Positions 40,139 through 49,402 of a DNA stretch of 64,000 nucleotides are shown piece after piece. The translations under genes were made by a program, and so were the position numbers. Within the stretch, counting starts at the first letter, position 1. Every line of letters starts with the position of its first letter. Origin of the DNA: Calothrix brevissima NIES-22. Its GTDB lineage: Bacteria > Cyanobacteriota > Cyanobacteriia > Cyanobacteriales > Nostocaceae. The DNA lies in assembly GCF_002367995.1 (NCBI RefSeq), contig NZ_AP018207.1, forward strand, positions 7,860,199 to 7,924,198, read 5' to 3'. Under the pieces are notes generated by a model, which did no database searches, was not told the DNA's origin, and saw nothing but the letters and a program-made list of their open reading frames with translations.

Positions 40139-40479
40139 ATATAAAATTTCACGCTAGAAGTATAGATAATTGTAAGGGCATGGCACTGCCATGCCCCTAC
40201 CTGTGTACCTCATTTACCTGAAATACGCTGTATATGCGGTGAACTCTTCTTGATTTCTCTTCCTTTGTGCCCTTAGTGTCTTTGCGGTTCGTTTTTTAAC
40301 CTTCAAAATTACAGCAGTTTTCACCTATTTAAACCAGATCTGTCGTAGGGGCACGGCACTAGTCAAATTATTGTATGTACCAAAAGATTGTCGGTGCCGT
40401 GCCCCTACAGCGTGGTCTATTTACCTGAAAATAGCTGTAATGCGATAGACCAAAAGCATGTAAATTTTGTTACTTTCCA
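40139..40479. repeat. Intergenic gap with GTAGGGGCA-type palindromes
   Basis: 341 bases of repeats: a GGGCATGGCACTGCCATGCCC hairpin near 40,172 and a larger inverted repeat 40345-40408 with 15-base arms GTAGGGGCACGGCAC. A CTTTGCGGTTCGTT-type fragment lies between. There is no gene. Confidence 0.75.
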
Positions 40480-41730
40480 TTAAGCTGTAATCCCGTAAAT
40501 CCGATTCTGCTGTTGTGCCAAAAACAGAGCATCTTGATAAACTTGCTCAAACAATACTCGCTGTGCATGACTACCGCCAATTTCCTGGAGGCGCGACAAT
40601 ACAGGCTTGAGTTCTACAACTGTTCTATAGAAATCACCTTGAGCATGAGCTACCATTCCTCTAGCTGCGGGGATTGCTACCTCTAACCAACCTCTTTTCA
40701 GGAAAGGATTGATAGTCAAAGCATGGTGTTGCATACTCTCTAACATCTGATTTGCTCGTTGATGATATCCAGCTTTGGCAAAGGCATAGACATAATGCAA
40801 ATCTTGAAATGGTAATGCATGTTCGCCAATGCGGTTGTCAAGATAATTACTCATATCTTGCCAGCGATCGCCTACATTTACCCGGCGTAATTCTAAACGC
40901 CACAACAATGAAATTGCCCCTACTTGGTCTTTAGGCGATTGTTTGTTTGCACGTTCCCAAACGTGAGTATCGTAAAGCTTAAGTACTTTTTCGTAATTTT
41001 TTTGCTCTAAATAATACAGTGCAATATGCCACCAATTATGAGTGTAGAGCATAGAATTGCAGTTTTCCCAGGTATCTGCAAAAGCCTCCATCCAAGCTAT
41101 ACCCTCACTAACTCTTCCCTGAGTTTCCATCACATGAGCGATCGCATGATGCGCCCAAGGATCGTATTTATTGAGAGCGATCGCTTGACGCGCTATTTTT
41201 TCTGCTGCATTCAGTTGGTGACATTGTTCTAAACCAAACGCCACCATTCCATATAAATAATGCTGTTCTAAATTACTTGGTAATACTTTCTGGGCAATTT
41301 GTAATAATTTATCTTTGTCGCCTATGTAAAAATAATGATATTGTCCCTGTTGTACCGAGATTAAATCGCGGGGAAATTTATCGGTGATTTCTTCGTGAAT
41401 TGCGATCGCCACATCAATCTGCTGATTTGCCCAAGCTAAAATAGCCTGCACATATAACTTTTCTCTCGTCGTTGTCTGAGCTAAATATTTTTGTGCAGCT
41501 TGCAGATATGGTTGTGCTTGCTTCCAAGCTTGGCTATTTTCTTGACTCAAATAATAAGCTGCTGCATAACCATGCGCTAATGCACAAGTGGGATCGGCTG
41601 CAATAGCTTGCAAAATCGCTGTTTCTGCATCTCTGCCATAGCCAAGCGCTTGCTCGATAAAATTATTAATAGCCGCGATCGCTTTGGCTGAATCTGTCGT
41701 GACAATCAGTCCTTGTGCATCTTTGAGCAT
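40480..41730 (-). CDS. Tetratricopeptide-repeat protein
   Basis: About 416 residues, all-helical with TPR-like units (for example AILQAIAADPTCALAHGYAAAYY and the KIARQAIALNKYDPWAHHAIAHV stretch). It resembles the TPR_38-type proteins widely found in bacteria. There is no signal or membrane segment. The start MLKDAQG is preferred to one seven codons earlier. Role unknown. Confidence 0.8.
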   Translation of the reverse strand: MLKDAQGLIVTTDSAKAIAAINNFIEQALGYGRDAETAILQAIAADPTCALAHGYAAAYYLSQENSQAWKQAQPYLQAAQKYLAQTTTREKLYVQAILAWANQQIDVAIAIHEEITDKFPRDLISVQQGQYHYFYIGDKDKLLQIAQKVLPSNLEQHYLYGMVAFGLEQCHQLNAAEKIARQAIALNKYDPWAHHAIAHVMETQGRVSEGIAWMEAFADTWENCNSMLYTHNWWHIALYYLEQKNYEKVLKLYDTHVWERANKQSPKDQVGAISLLWRLELRRVNVGDRWQDMSNYLDNRIGEHALPFQDLHYVYAFAKAGYHQRANQMLESMQHHALTINPFLKRGWLEVAIPAARGMVAHAQGDFYRTVVELKPVLSRLQEIGGSHAQRVLFEQVYQDALFLAQQQNRIYGITA

Positions 41731-42110
41731 AATTAATTCCTTACACCACAATCTATAGAGGTGCTAATAGCATCTCCAACTAAAAGCTTGATTGTAAAAT
41801 ACGGTAAATCGGTCGAGTAATGTGCTTATTCCTTTGAGTATGTCATATCCATCAAAAAACCGCAAGCGATAAACTACTAAAATCCGATAGATAAATAGTA
41901 TTTAATCCAATTTAAAAAAAGAATGCGATAACCGGGTAGGGGCAAGGCATTGCCTTGCCCTCTAGAATATATTGATGTGTCGCCAAAATTATATAAACCA
42001 ACCTAAAAGCAAAATTTGCTCCCTGAGCGCAGTCGAAGGGAGCGCAGCCACAGGGAGCAAAAAAAGTAAAAGGATAAATTGTCTGTAGAGTTAACGATCA
42101 ATAAAATCCA
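41731..42110. other. Intergenic gap with a dispersed repeat
   Basis: 380 bases. The 77-bp repeat copy 3 occupies 41907-41983; after it comes a CTCCCTGAGCGCAGTCGAAGGGAG hairpin-like sequence near 42,019. No gene is seen. Confidence 0.6.
41907..41983 (-). repeat. Dispersed 77-bp palindromic repeat, copy 3 (inverted)
   Basis: The reverse-oriented copy of the unit at 35644 and 37016, with a well-paired GGCAAGGCATTGCCTTGCC core. Confidence 0.85.
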
Positions 42111-42536
42111 TCACTCCAGTATAAAACTATTCAAATAATCTAGAGGCACAGTAAACACATAATAGAGTACACCACCGCCGAGAAGAACTACAGCCAAGCT
42201 AGCAAGCAATATCCAACGGTCTGGAGGTTGATAAGTATCCTCGTCAATATCACGACGAACAGCGAAATAATGCTGAGTTGAAAGTAACACTGTTAACACG
42301 CCAACCAACGCAAATGCTAACCCCAACTTCCAACCACTACCAGGCGGTTGCGGTGCTAAAGGCGGACGAATAATCCGCAACCTGACAATTAACACCCCAA
42401 AACCCATGAGTGCAATCCCACTTCGCATCCAAGCTAAATAAGTACGCTCATTTGCCAAATGATCCCGCACCCTATCCGATCTATATTTCTTTTTTTCTAC
42501 AATCTTTTGTGCCAATTCTTTTGCTTCTGTCTTCAT
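42111..42536 (-). CDS. YidH-family (DUF202) membrane protein
   Basis: 141 residues with the DUF202 start RDHLANERTYLAWMRSGIALMGFGVLIVRLR and three hydrophobic helices. It is a small inner-membrane protein of unknown role. It is divergent from the LysR gene. Confidence 0.88.
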   Translation of the reverse strand: MKTEAKELAQKIVEKKKYRSDRVRDHLANERTYLAWMRSGIALMGFGVLIVRLRIIRPPLAPQPPGSGWKLGLAFALVGVLTVLLSTQHYFAVRRDIDEDTYQPPDRWILLASLAVVLLGGGVLYYVFTVPLDYLNSFILE

Positions 42537-42913
42537 TACATTTAAATCTTCAACTAACTGGCTAAAATGCGTCTACGGACTTCCCAGTAAAAAATATTTC
42601 CTGATAACAGTCAACGACTCGAAGCGGAATAATTGATTTTTCGGAGTTACCCTACTCGCTGTATAACACCTCACATTTAAAATTGTGTTTAAATCTTCTG
42701 TATAAGCATAGTTTCAGTCTATAACTCCTTCCAAATCAAAGCAAACAGTCTTTTTTGTTAAATTCATAGACTGAATTTATGGTTGTGCAGCTCATACATA
42801 TAACCATAATAACCATATCACGAACATATACAAATAACTACAGTTATCCGCTAAATTTAGCGTATAATGCTTTTCAGGTAATTAATAAACTAACCAAGCT
42901 GCACATAGTCCCA
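42537..42913. other. Divergent upstream region of DUF202 and LysR genes
   Basis: 377 AT-rich bases with no supportable gene. An open frame extends the LysR gene upstream to 42779 but lacks protein-like character. The LysR regulator would normally bind in this interval; I could not fix a T-N11-A box with confidence. Confidence 0.45.
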
Positions 42914-43849
42914 ATGACGCTGGAACAGTTGCGAATTTTTTTAGCCGTAGCGGAAATGTTGCACTTTACTCGTGCAGCCGAAACACTTTACATTACTCAG
43001 CCAGCAGTGAGTGCGGCGATTCAAAGCTTAGAGACAGAATATGGTGTGCGGTTATTTCATCGCATTGGCCGTCATATAGAAATCACAGATGCAGGTAAAT
43101 TATTACAGCGTGAAGCGCAAAAGATTCTTGACCATGTAGAGTTAACCAAACGCGGCTTAAAAGAGTTAAATAATTTACAACGTGGAGAGTTAAAAATAGG
43201 TGCAAGCCTCACCGTTGGTAACTATTGGCTACCCGAAAAAATTAGTCAATTTAAGCAATTATATCCTGGTATTTTTATTAATTGTAAGTTAGGTAACGCA
43301 GAAGAAATTTGTGAAGGAACTGCTGTAGGTATCTATGATTTAGGTTTAGTCACGGGAGATATTAAACCATCATTACAGCAATCTTTAGAGAAAGCAGAAA
43401 TAGGACGCGATCGCCTGCAAATTGTTGTCGGTAAATCTCACCCTTGGTATGGGCGTAATGAAGTTTATCTAGAGGAATTATTTAATACCGGTTGGGTAAT
43501 GCGCGAGTCTGGTTCCGGCGCACAGCAAATATTTCATCACGCCTTAGAAAGTTGGGGAATTGAACCCAGTAACTTAGATGTTGTCCTTAACCTCACTACC
43601 AGCGAAATGGTAAAATCTGTCGTCGAAAGCGGCGTAGGTGCAGCCGCAATTCCCGAATCAATGGTGAAAAAAGAATTACAATTAGGAACCTTACACGCTG
43701 TGCAAATTATTAATAGGCAAAAAAAATGTCATAACAAATTAGAAATTGTCCAGCCTGTGTGGAAACTCAAACACCGTCAACGGTTTCACACCAGAGTTAT
43801 GAGCGCCTTTGAGGATATGCTGATTCAAGAAGATATCCAAGTTGCTTAA
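42914..43849 (+). CDS. LysR-family transcriptional regulator
   Basis: About 311 residues. The N-terminal helix-turn-helix is textbook LysR (MTLEQLRIFLAVAEMLHFTRAAETLYITQPAVSAAIQ split over residues 1-36), followed by a substrate-binding domain (GELKIGASLTVGNYWLP). The start at 42914 is chosen because LysR proteins begin at this motif. It is the last gene before the nifK breakpoint, about 100 bases away. The effector and targets are unknown. Confidence 0.93.
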   Translation: MTLEQLRIFLAVAEMLHFTRAAETLYITQPAVSAAIQSLETEYGVRLFHRIGRHIEITDAGKLLQREAQKILDHVELTKRGLKELNNLQRGELKIGASLTVGNYWLPEKISQFKQLYPGIFINCKLGNAEEICEGTAVGIYDLGLVTGDIKPSLQQSLEKAEIGRDRLQIVVGKSHPWYGRNEVYLEELFNTGWVMRESGSGAQQIFHHALESWGIEPSNLDVVLNLTTSEMVKSVVESGVGAAAIPESMVKKELQLGTLHAVQIINRQKKCHNKLEIVQPVWKLKHRQRFHTRVMSAFEDMLIQEDIQVA

Positions 43850-43934
43850 GTTAAAGCGGAAATTAAAATGTTATAAATAATACTTGTAACTAGATTTTGT
43901 GGCGCTAATTGCGATCGCGCCTCATAACTTACAA

Positions 43935-45239
43935 TTAACCTGATAGCCAACGCATTAGAGAACGTAAGTGCCACAAGTCTTTACCTGCCCAGATTTTAGC
44001 TTCCTTACCGAAGGGGCTAGAATCTAGCAATGCTTGAAGTTCTTTTTCAAATACATCGTTGGAGTTGTGAACCAAAATGTGAACAGGTTCAGCACCCAAT
44101 TCCAACATGAAGCCAACAACACTGTAAACCAAATCAGGATCGCCGTAGATAGCGAAGCGCTTACCGTGAACCCAAGCATGGGAGTCAGTCATAGCATCAA
44201 CTGCACGACCGCGTTCGATTTCTAGCTCTTCAGGAATGGGTTTACCAGTCAGTTCGCTGAGTTTGATTAGGAACTCATCAGTAGCTTTAATGCCCCAAGG
44301 ACGAGAAACAACTACATCTTGCTTCCATTCTTTAGCGATGTAATCACGGGTCTTAGGAGTAGAATGAGCTTGCAGAACAACTGTAGCCTTAGCATTAATT
44401 GCATCTGCTGCATCTTCTAACTTAGTACCACCTGGGTACATATCGAATTCACCTGTGTTAGGTGCATCCAAATAATCGCTGTTGTCAGAAAGAATGGTGT
44501 AGTCGATACCGAACAGAGAAGCAATACGTTTTACTTCCCGGAGGTTACCAACGTAGGTGTCAAAACCAGAGATGAAGTTAATTTTGCCATTGCTGGTGGA
44601 TTTCTTCTTACCTGCGGTTAAGGTAGAAAGAATTCCCTTCATCATGTTGTCGTAACCAGTGATGTGGGAACCAACAAAGCTAGGAGTGTGAGCGTAAGGA
44701 ACTGGGAAATCTTGAGGAACTGAACCAGCACTCTTAGCGTTGTTAATAAACGCTTGTAAGTCATCCCCGATAACCTCAGCCATACAGGTGGTGCAGACTG
44801 CAATCATTTTGGGCTTGTACAGAGTGTAAGAGTTTGCCAAGCCATCAATCATGTTTTGCAGACCACCGAACACGGCTGCGTCTTCAGTCATGGAAGAAGA
44901 CACACCAGAGAATGGTTCTTTGTAGTGACGGGTTAAGTGGGTACGGAAGTAAGCCACGCAACCTTGAGAACCTTGAACGAAAGGTAAAGTACCTTCAAAA
45001 CCAACCGCAGCGAACATAGCGCCTAAAGGTTGGCAACCTTTAGCAGGGTTAACTGTTAAAGCTTCACGAGCGAAGTTCTTTTCACGATAATCCCAGCTTT
45101 TTGTCCATTCCGCAACTCTTTCTACTTCTGCGGGATCGTGACCGTTTTCAAACTCTTTCTTGTTTTGGAAAAGTTGTTTGTACTCCGGTTGGTGGAATAG
45201 CTCTACGTGGTCTTGAATTTTATCTGGATTCTGAGGCAT
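43935..45239 (-). CDS. nifK: nifK 5' part, nitrogenase MoFe protein beta subunit (interrupted)
   Basis: 434 residues, of which about the first 428 are NifK. The P-cluster cysteines are present in [20 protein letters not shown] and [12 protein letters not shown]. The protein follows the family up to KDLWHLRSL and then reads MRWLSG and a stop. The normal protein is about 510 residues and continues with a phenylalanine-rich FTEP-type stretch, so about 80 C-terminal residues are missing, including conserved C-terminal segments. No other frame downstream resumes the family, so this is a clean DNA junction and not a frameshift. As it stands the gene cannot give a normal subunit. Confidence 0.92.
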   Translation of the reverse strand: MPQNPDKIQDHVELFHQPEYKQLFQNKKEFENGHDPAEVERVAEWTKSWDYREKNFAREALTVNPAKGCQPLGAMFAAVGFEGTLPFVQGSQGCVAYFRTHLTRHYKEPFSGVSSSMTEDAAVFGGLQNMIDGLANSYTLYKPKMIAVCTTCMAEVIGDDLQAFINNAKSAGSVPQDFPVPYAHTPSFVGSHITGYDNMMKGILSTLTAGKKKSTSNGKINFISGFDTYVGNLREVKRIASLFGIDYTILSDNSDYLDAPNTGEFDMYPGGTKLEDAADAINAKATVVLQAHSTPKTRDYIAKEWKQDVVVSRPWGIKATDEFLIKLSELTGKPIPEELEIERGRAVDAMTDSHAWVHGKRFAIYGDPDLVYSVVGFMLELGAEPVHILVHNSNDVFEKELQALLDSSPFGKEAKIWAGKDLWHLRSLMRWLSG

Positions 45240-45414
45240 TTCTGGATCTCCAAGCTGACTGAATTCGTGACTGACTGGTCAAAGATGAGGATTTCTAGCG
45301 GATTGAGTCACGAGAGTTGCAGGTGGGGAGCGGGAATATTAATCAAAACTCAAAATGCAAAACCAAAATTTCCATTTTAATTTTTAGTTTTGAATCTTGG
45401 ATTCCCAATTCCCC

Positions 45415-45435
45415 CCTGGGGTTTTCAGCCCCAGG
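45415..45435. terminator. Hairpin in nifD-nifK spacer
   Basis: Perfect 7-bp stem CCTGGGG/CCCCAGG with a 7-base loop, 29 bases after the nifD stop codon. There is no U-run on the nif strand, so it is more likely an mRNA stability or processing hairpin than a terminator. Confidence 0.6.
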
Positions 45436-45463
45436 CCCCTTCTAATCTCTCGATTTCATGTCC

Positions 45464-45608
45464 TTAAACGGTAGCTTTAGCCTTAGCTCCAGCTTTCTTG
45501 CTCCAAGGAGCACCAATTAAACCCCAGGTTGGGCTGTTGAGTGCCAAATCCATATCACGAGCGAAGATAGCAAATCCGTCATAACCGTGATAAGGGCCGG
45601 AGTAATCC
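45464..45608 (-). CDS. nifD: nifD 3' part (45 codons after the element)
   Basis: The minus strand reads [15 protein letters not shown] through AKAKATV and a TAA stop at 45464, the normal C-terminus of NifD. It begins at the 11-bp core repeat. Joining it through that repeat to the 5' part at 56729 keeps the frame exactly (TCC GGC CCT) and gives a 498-residue protein. Confidence 0.95.
45598..45608. repeat. nifD element core repeat, nifK-proximal copy
   Basis: CGGAGTAATCC on the plus strand. It is identical to 56729-56739 and overlaps the serine and glycine codons of NifD. Confidence 0.97.
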
Positions 45609-45747
45609 TTTTTATGCTTCAATGACTTTCAGTAGCCTAATGTTCGCCGCAATCAATGTCAGTTTCAAACATTGTTCGCCCAGAACACATTTATTTTTAG
45701 GCTAAATCTAGGCTAAAGATACCGCAATGCATAACCAGGGTCAAACA

Positions 45748-45898
45748 ATTTTAGATTTTGGATTTTAGATTTTAGATTGAATGCAGCCACTCTTGGGTTG
45801 CAGCTTGAGGATTTGAGATTGAGGATTTTAGATTTGTTTCGCCCACGGGTGCTTGAAACAAGGAATAATCCAAAATCCAAAATTTAAAATCTAAAATT
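45748..45898. repeat. Inverted repeat just upstream of xisA
   Basis: About 30-base arms built of ATTTTAGATTTTGG-type sequence (45748-45778 and 45867-45898) enclose about 90 bases. It ends right before codons that read like the original XisA N-terminus. A similar AAAATCCAAAATCTAAAAT repeat lies between nifU and nifS. Confidence 0.75.
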
Positions 45899-46008
45899 CA
45901 GAGGGTCAAGACAAATATCAACAAGCTTTTGCTGACTTAGAGCCAGTTTCGTCTACCGATGGCAGTTTTTTCGGCTCAAGTCTGCAAGCACAGCAGCAAA
46001 GAGAACAC

Positions 46009-47310
46009 ATGAGAACAAAAGTCTTGCAAGAGTTAGAGAAAGTAAATCTGCGTTTGAAGTCTGCAAAGACAAAGGTAACAATTCGCGAATCTAATGGAAG
46101 TCTGCAATTACGGGCGACGTTACCAATTAAACCGGGGGATACAGATAAAAATGGGACTGGGAGAAAGCAATATAATATTAGTTTAAATATTCCCGCCAAC
46201 TTAGATGGACTGAAAACGGCGGAAGAAGAAGCTTATGAATTAGGTAAGTTAATTGCACGGCATACCTTTGAATGGAATGATAAATATTTAGGTACTGAGG
46301 CGATTAAAAAAGATTTTCAAACTGTAGGAGAATTACTCGCCAAGTTTGAAGATGAGTATTTTAAAACTCATAAACGCACTACTAAAAGCGAACATACATT
46401 TTTTTATTATTTTTCAAGGACACAGAGATTTACTAATTCTCAAGATATCGCCACGGCAGAAAATTTGATAAGTGCGATTGAAAAAATTGATAAAGAATGG
46501 GCTAAATATAATGCAGCTAGAGCCATAGCAGCATTTTGCCAAACATTTAAAATCGAAATTGATTTATCTAAATATTCTAAAATGCCCGATCGCAATTCTC
46601 GCAACATTCCCACCGACGGGGAAATAGCCACCGGAATTGCCAAGTTTGAAGAGTATCTGCATACTAGAGGTAATCAAGTAAACCAAGAAGTGAAAGATAG
46701 CTGGCAGCTTTGGCGCTGGACTTATGGTATGTTAGCAGTTTTTGGTTTACGTCCACGAGAATTATTTATTAATCCCGATATTGATTGGTGGTTGAGTCAA
46801 GAGAATATAGATTTTACGTGGAAAGTCCATAAAGACTGTAAGACTGGGGAAAGGCAAGCTTTACCTTTATATAAACAATGGATTGCAGAATTTGATTTAA
46901 GAAATCCCAGGTATTTAGAAATGCTGGCGACAGCGATTAGTAAAAAAGATAAAAATAATCATGCAGAAATCACAGCTTTAACCCAAAGAGTTAGTTGGTG
47001 GTTTCGGAAAATTGGCTTAGATTTTAAGCCTTACGATTTACGCCATGCTTGGGCAATTAGAGCGCATATTTTAGGCATACCAATTAAAGCGGCGGCAGAT
47101 AATTTAGGGCATAGCGTGCAAGTGCATACCCAAACTTATCAGCGTTGGTTTTCGCTGGATATGCGGAAGTTGGCGATTAATCAAGCTTTGAGTAAACGGG
47201 ATGAAGTGGAATTGATTAGGGAAGAGAATGCAAAGTTGCGGATGGAGAATGAAAAGTTGAAGTTGGAAATTGAGAAGTTGAAAATGGAGTTAGTTTATAA
47301 GCGGAGTTAA
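46009..47310 (+). CDS. xisA: XisA, tyrosine recombinase of the nifD element
   Basis: 433 residues. Recombinase motifs: Arg in AVFGLRPRELF, YDLRHAWAIRAH (Tyr where most relatives have His, as I recall for Anabaena XisA), LGHS, and the nucleophile Tyr in TQTYQRW. The C-terminus is a charged coiled coil. It lies about 400 bases inside the nifK-proximal border, as in Anabaena. The same frame continues upstream to 45895 and reads EGQDKYQQAFADLEPVS and on to QQQREH, matching my memory of the longer Anabaena XisA, but no ATG, GTG or TTG is available there. I therefore place the start at 46009. Confidence 0.95.
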   Translation: MRTKVLQELEKVNLRLKSAKTKVTIRESNGSLQLRATLPIKPGDTDKNGTGRKQYNISLNIPANLDGLKTAEEEAYELGKLIARHTFEWNDKYLGTEAIKKDFQTVGELLAKFEDEYFKTHKRTTKSEHTFFYYFSRTQRFTNSQDIATAENLISAIEKIDKEWAKYNAARAIAAFCQTFKIEIDLSKYSKMPDRNSRNIPTDGEIATGIAKFEEYLHTRGNQVNQEVKDSWQLWRWTYGMLAVFGLRPRELFINPDIDWWLSQENIDFTWKVHKDCKTGERQALPLYKQWIAEFDLRNPRYLEMLATAISKKDKNNHAEITALTQRVSWWFRKIGLDFKPYDLRHAWAIRAHILGIPIKAAADNLGHSVQVHTQTYQRWFSLDMRKLAINQALSKRDEVELIREENAKLRMENEKLKLEIEKLKMELVYKRS

Positions 47311-47382
47311 ACTATCTCCATCAATAATCTTTGTTTCTTAGGATATGTTATGATAAATTAATAGATTTTTATCAATTAATTT

Positions 47383-47667
47383 ATGCAAACCATTGATATT
47401 GGAACGTTAATTGTGAAATCACCAGAAACTCTAGGGGGTCGTCCTCGTATCGCTGGTACAAGAGTTTCTGTTCAACGAATTACAGCTTGGTACAAGCTTG
47501 GGTTAAATGCAGAAGAAATTGCTGAACGTATGGGCAATATTAATCTGGCACAGGTTTATGCTGCCTTAACTTATTATCATGCTAATCGGCAGGAAATTGA
47601 AGAATATATTGCTGCGGAAAAAGCAGATTATGAGAGATTAGCTAAGGAAATGGGGCAAAGCATATGA
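47383..47667 (+). CDS. DUF433-family antitoxin
   Basis: 94 residues with the DUF433 pattern GGRPRIAGTRVSVQRI and LAQVYAALTYYHANR, a small helix-turn-helix antitoxin type. It overlaps the next gene by four bases (ATGA), the usual arrangement for a VapB-like antitoxin and its toxin. Confidence 0.9.
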   Translation: MQTIDIGTLIVKSPETLGGRPRIAGTRVSVQRITAWYKLGLNAEEIAERMGNINLAQVYAALTYYHANRQEIEEYIAAEKADYERLAKEMGQSI

Positions 47668-48032
47668 GTCAAATTCGATTATTTATTGATGAAGACTCAA
47701 TGGATCAGCGTTTTATTCAAGCATTGAGGGCGCGGGGAGTAGATGTTACTACTGTTGCTGAAGTTGAAACCATTAGTTCAAGTGATAAAGAACAATTGAA
47801 CTTAGCAACTGAACTTCAACGAGTATTATATACGTTTAATGTTGGTGACTTTTGTCAATTGCATAGAGTTTATATCGAAGAAAATATAAGTCATACAGGT
47901 ATTATAATTTCTTCTCAAGATTACTCTATTGGAGAACAAATGAGAAGAGTACTCAAGTTGATGGCAACTAAGTCAGCCGAAGAGATGATAAATGAATTAG
48001 TATTTTTAAGTTTTTATTCCGAAGCAACATAA
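47664..48032 (+). CDS. DUF5615-family PIN-like toxin
   Basis: 122 residues starting IRLFIDEDSMDQRFIQALRARGVDV, with a central YTFNVGDFCQLH segment. DUF5615 (Mut7-C/PIN-like) proteins pair with DUF433 antitoxins and are predicted RNases. The acidic residues expected at the active site (DED near the start, D in GDF) are present. Confidence 0.88.
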   Translation: MSQIRLFIDEDSMDQRFIQALRARGVDVTTVAEVETISSSDKEQLNLATELQRVLYTFNVGDFCQLHRVYIEENISHTGIIISSQDYSIGEQMRRVLKLMATKSAEEMINELVFLSFYSEAT

Positions 48033-48134
48033 GTAAATTCACAGCAGATTCCACAATAATCAAAAGATTTATATAAACGAAATGCTGTATTCAGCAAATT
48101 CTTCAAGCATTAAGACTTAAGAAAGTAGAGGAAT

Positions 48135-48401
48135 ATGGCACGAGTAACCCTAAATCAAATACTGCATCAGCTTGAAAGTTTGGAAATAGAAGAACTTCAG
48201 CAGCTTAATCAGATGATTCAAAAATATCTTGCTAATAAAGAAGAAGAAGCTGTTAAGCAAGCAGCTTTTCACCAAGCTTTAATCGATGCTGGCTTAGTGA
48301 AGCATATCAAGCACCCTTTATATGAACCAATAACGGAGAGGAAATTAATTCAGATTGAGGGTCAACCTATTTCTGAAACTATTATTGAGGAACGCCGTTA
48401 G
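48135..48401 (+). CDS. Antitoxin-like small protein
   Basis: 88 residues, helical and charged (LNQILHQLESLEIEELQQLNQMIQ). It is followed with no gap (TAGATG) by a truncated PIN-domain start, so it is read as the antitoxin of a broken VapBC-like pair. The family is not certain. Confidence 0.65.
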   Translation: MARVTLNQILHQLESLEIEELQQLNQMIQKYLANKEEEAVKQAAFHQALIDAGLVKHIKHPLYEPITERKLIQIEGQPISETIIEERR

Positions 48402-48491
48402 ATGGCAATTTATTGTATAGATAGTAACGCATTTGTTAAGCTTTATATTAGCCAAACTGGATTAGCGTCATTGTTGATATTATTTGATTAA
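48402..48491 (+). pseudogene. Truncated PIN-domain toxin
   Basis: 29 codons reading MAIYCIDSNAFVKLYISQTG, the start of a PIN-domain RNase with its first catalytic Asp (IDSNAFVK), then diverging and stopping. Full-length members are about 130-150 residues. It is abutted by the antitoxin-like gene. Confidence 0.75.
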
Positions 48492-48587
48492 ATCATGCTT
48501 CGATTCGTAAATTCATATAAATCATTTTTAGATTTATATTTTTAAACTTCAAGCAATTTTCATGCTTTTTAAGCAAAAATACGGTCG

Positions 48588-49397
48588 ATGATCGCTGCAT
48601 CTAGAAGCGTAGTATTGGGTATTACCTTTGTTTACTCGCTTTTTATGGTGCAATACGTTCAAGGTTCAACTAATTCTGAAGATAAAATTCGCAAATTATT
48701 CCCTATTCTTGGCCAATCAACTGTATACGGAACACTACCTGTCATTAATCGTTATGGAGCCTTACTTTCAAACGTAATTGGTTACGCAACGGTCAATGAA
48801 GAGTACATCGTGCAAAAGGTTATTTCTGATCATCAGGAAAAAAAGAAAGCTGAAGCTGCTGCATGGCGTTTGGGAGTTGGCTTATTAACTACTTTTATGG
48901 GTTTGGGAAACGGCTTTCAACTAACAGATGCCTTGTACGGATTTGCTGCTGGTACGATTGCGGGAAAGGTCAGCGATGCTCTACAAGATTTAGATGGTCA
49001 ACAGTTAAAAGAACTGGGATTAGAGTGGGTGAACAATCCAAGATCATATCTGTACCATCGCAAACGACATCGAGGTGATGCTGTACGCAGATTGCTAATG
49101 CTCCTACCTCATCCACAGACAGGTGTTCCATGTACTTACTTTGGAATTCAGTTTCCAGATGGGTATGTAGCTCATCTATCATTGATGCCTCAACAAAGCG
49201 ATTCTGAATCGCCAGGAAATAGTTTATTCTGCACAAATGGTAGTGGATTTGACGTTGACATGTTACCTAAGAGGCAGACATTAGGAATGATTATTTGTGA
49301 TTCAGGTCAGCAGCTACCTGTAGAATTCTGGAGTAACGGCTCTAGTAACTCTGTTGTGGCAATTCCATATAAAGCTCCTCACCATTCAATTTACTAA
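48588..49397 (+). CDS. Hypothetical protein, first gene of an unknown trio
   Basis: 269 residues. The N-terminus is hydrophobic (SVVLGITFVYSLFMV); a second Gly-rich hydrophobic stretch (GVGLLTTFMGLGNGF) lies near residue 100 and a basic YLYHRKRHRGDAVRR segment near 160. The C-terminal part is beta-rich. I do not recognise it. It is followed after five bases by the second member. Confidence 0.7.
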   Translation: MIAASRSVVLGITFVYSLFMVQYVQGSTNSEDKIRKLFPILGQSTVYGTLPVINRYGALLSNVIGYATVNEEYIVQKVISDHQEKKKAEAAAWRLGVGLLTTFMGLGNGFQLTDALYGFAAGTIAGKVSDALQDLDGQQLKELGLEWVNNPRSYLYHRKRHRGDAVRRLLMLLPHPQTGVPCTYFGIQFPDGYVAHLSLMPQQSDSESPGNSLFCTNGSGFDVDMLPKRQTLGMIICDSGQQLPVEFWSNGSSNSVVAIPYKAPHHSIY

Positions 49398-49402
49398 TAG
49401 TT

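Larger units (their letters stand above)
1..43955. mobile_element. Probable large nifK-interrupting DNA, left end outside window
   Basis: On the minus strand nifK runs normally to its LRSL motif and then ends six codons later in unrelated sequence at about 43,953. The missing 3' end (about 80 codons) and the nifE and nifN genes expected after it are not seen anywhere to the left. All DNA from the window start to this breakpoint is therefore foreign to nifK. Programmed-excision elements inside nifK are known in heterocystous cyanobacteria, and the same operon here carries nifD and fdxN elements. No recombinase gene is visible between 1 and 43.9 kb, so the one serving this element, if it exists, would be near the unseen end. 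The alternative is a chromosomal rearrangement that broke nifK. Confidence 0.5.

Noticed and set aside
1-43900. Recombinase for the supposed nifK element within the window
   Set aside because: No integrase or resolvase motif is present among these genes; it must lie outside if it exists.
43850-43952. Simple frameshift or point stop at the end of nifK
   Set aside because: None of the three frames resumes NifK after the break; the LysR gene begins its 3' end only about 100 bases away.
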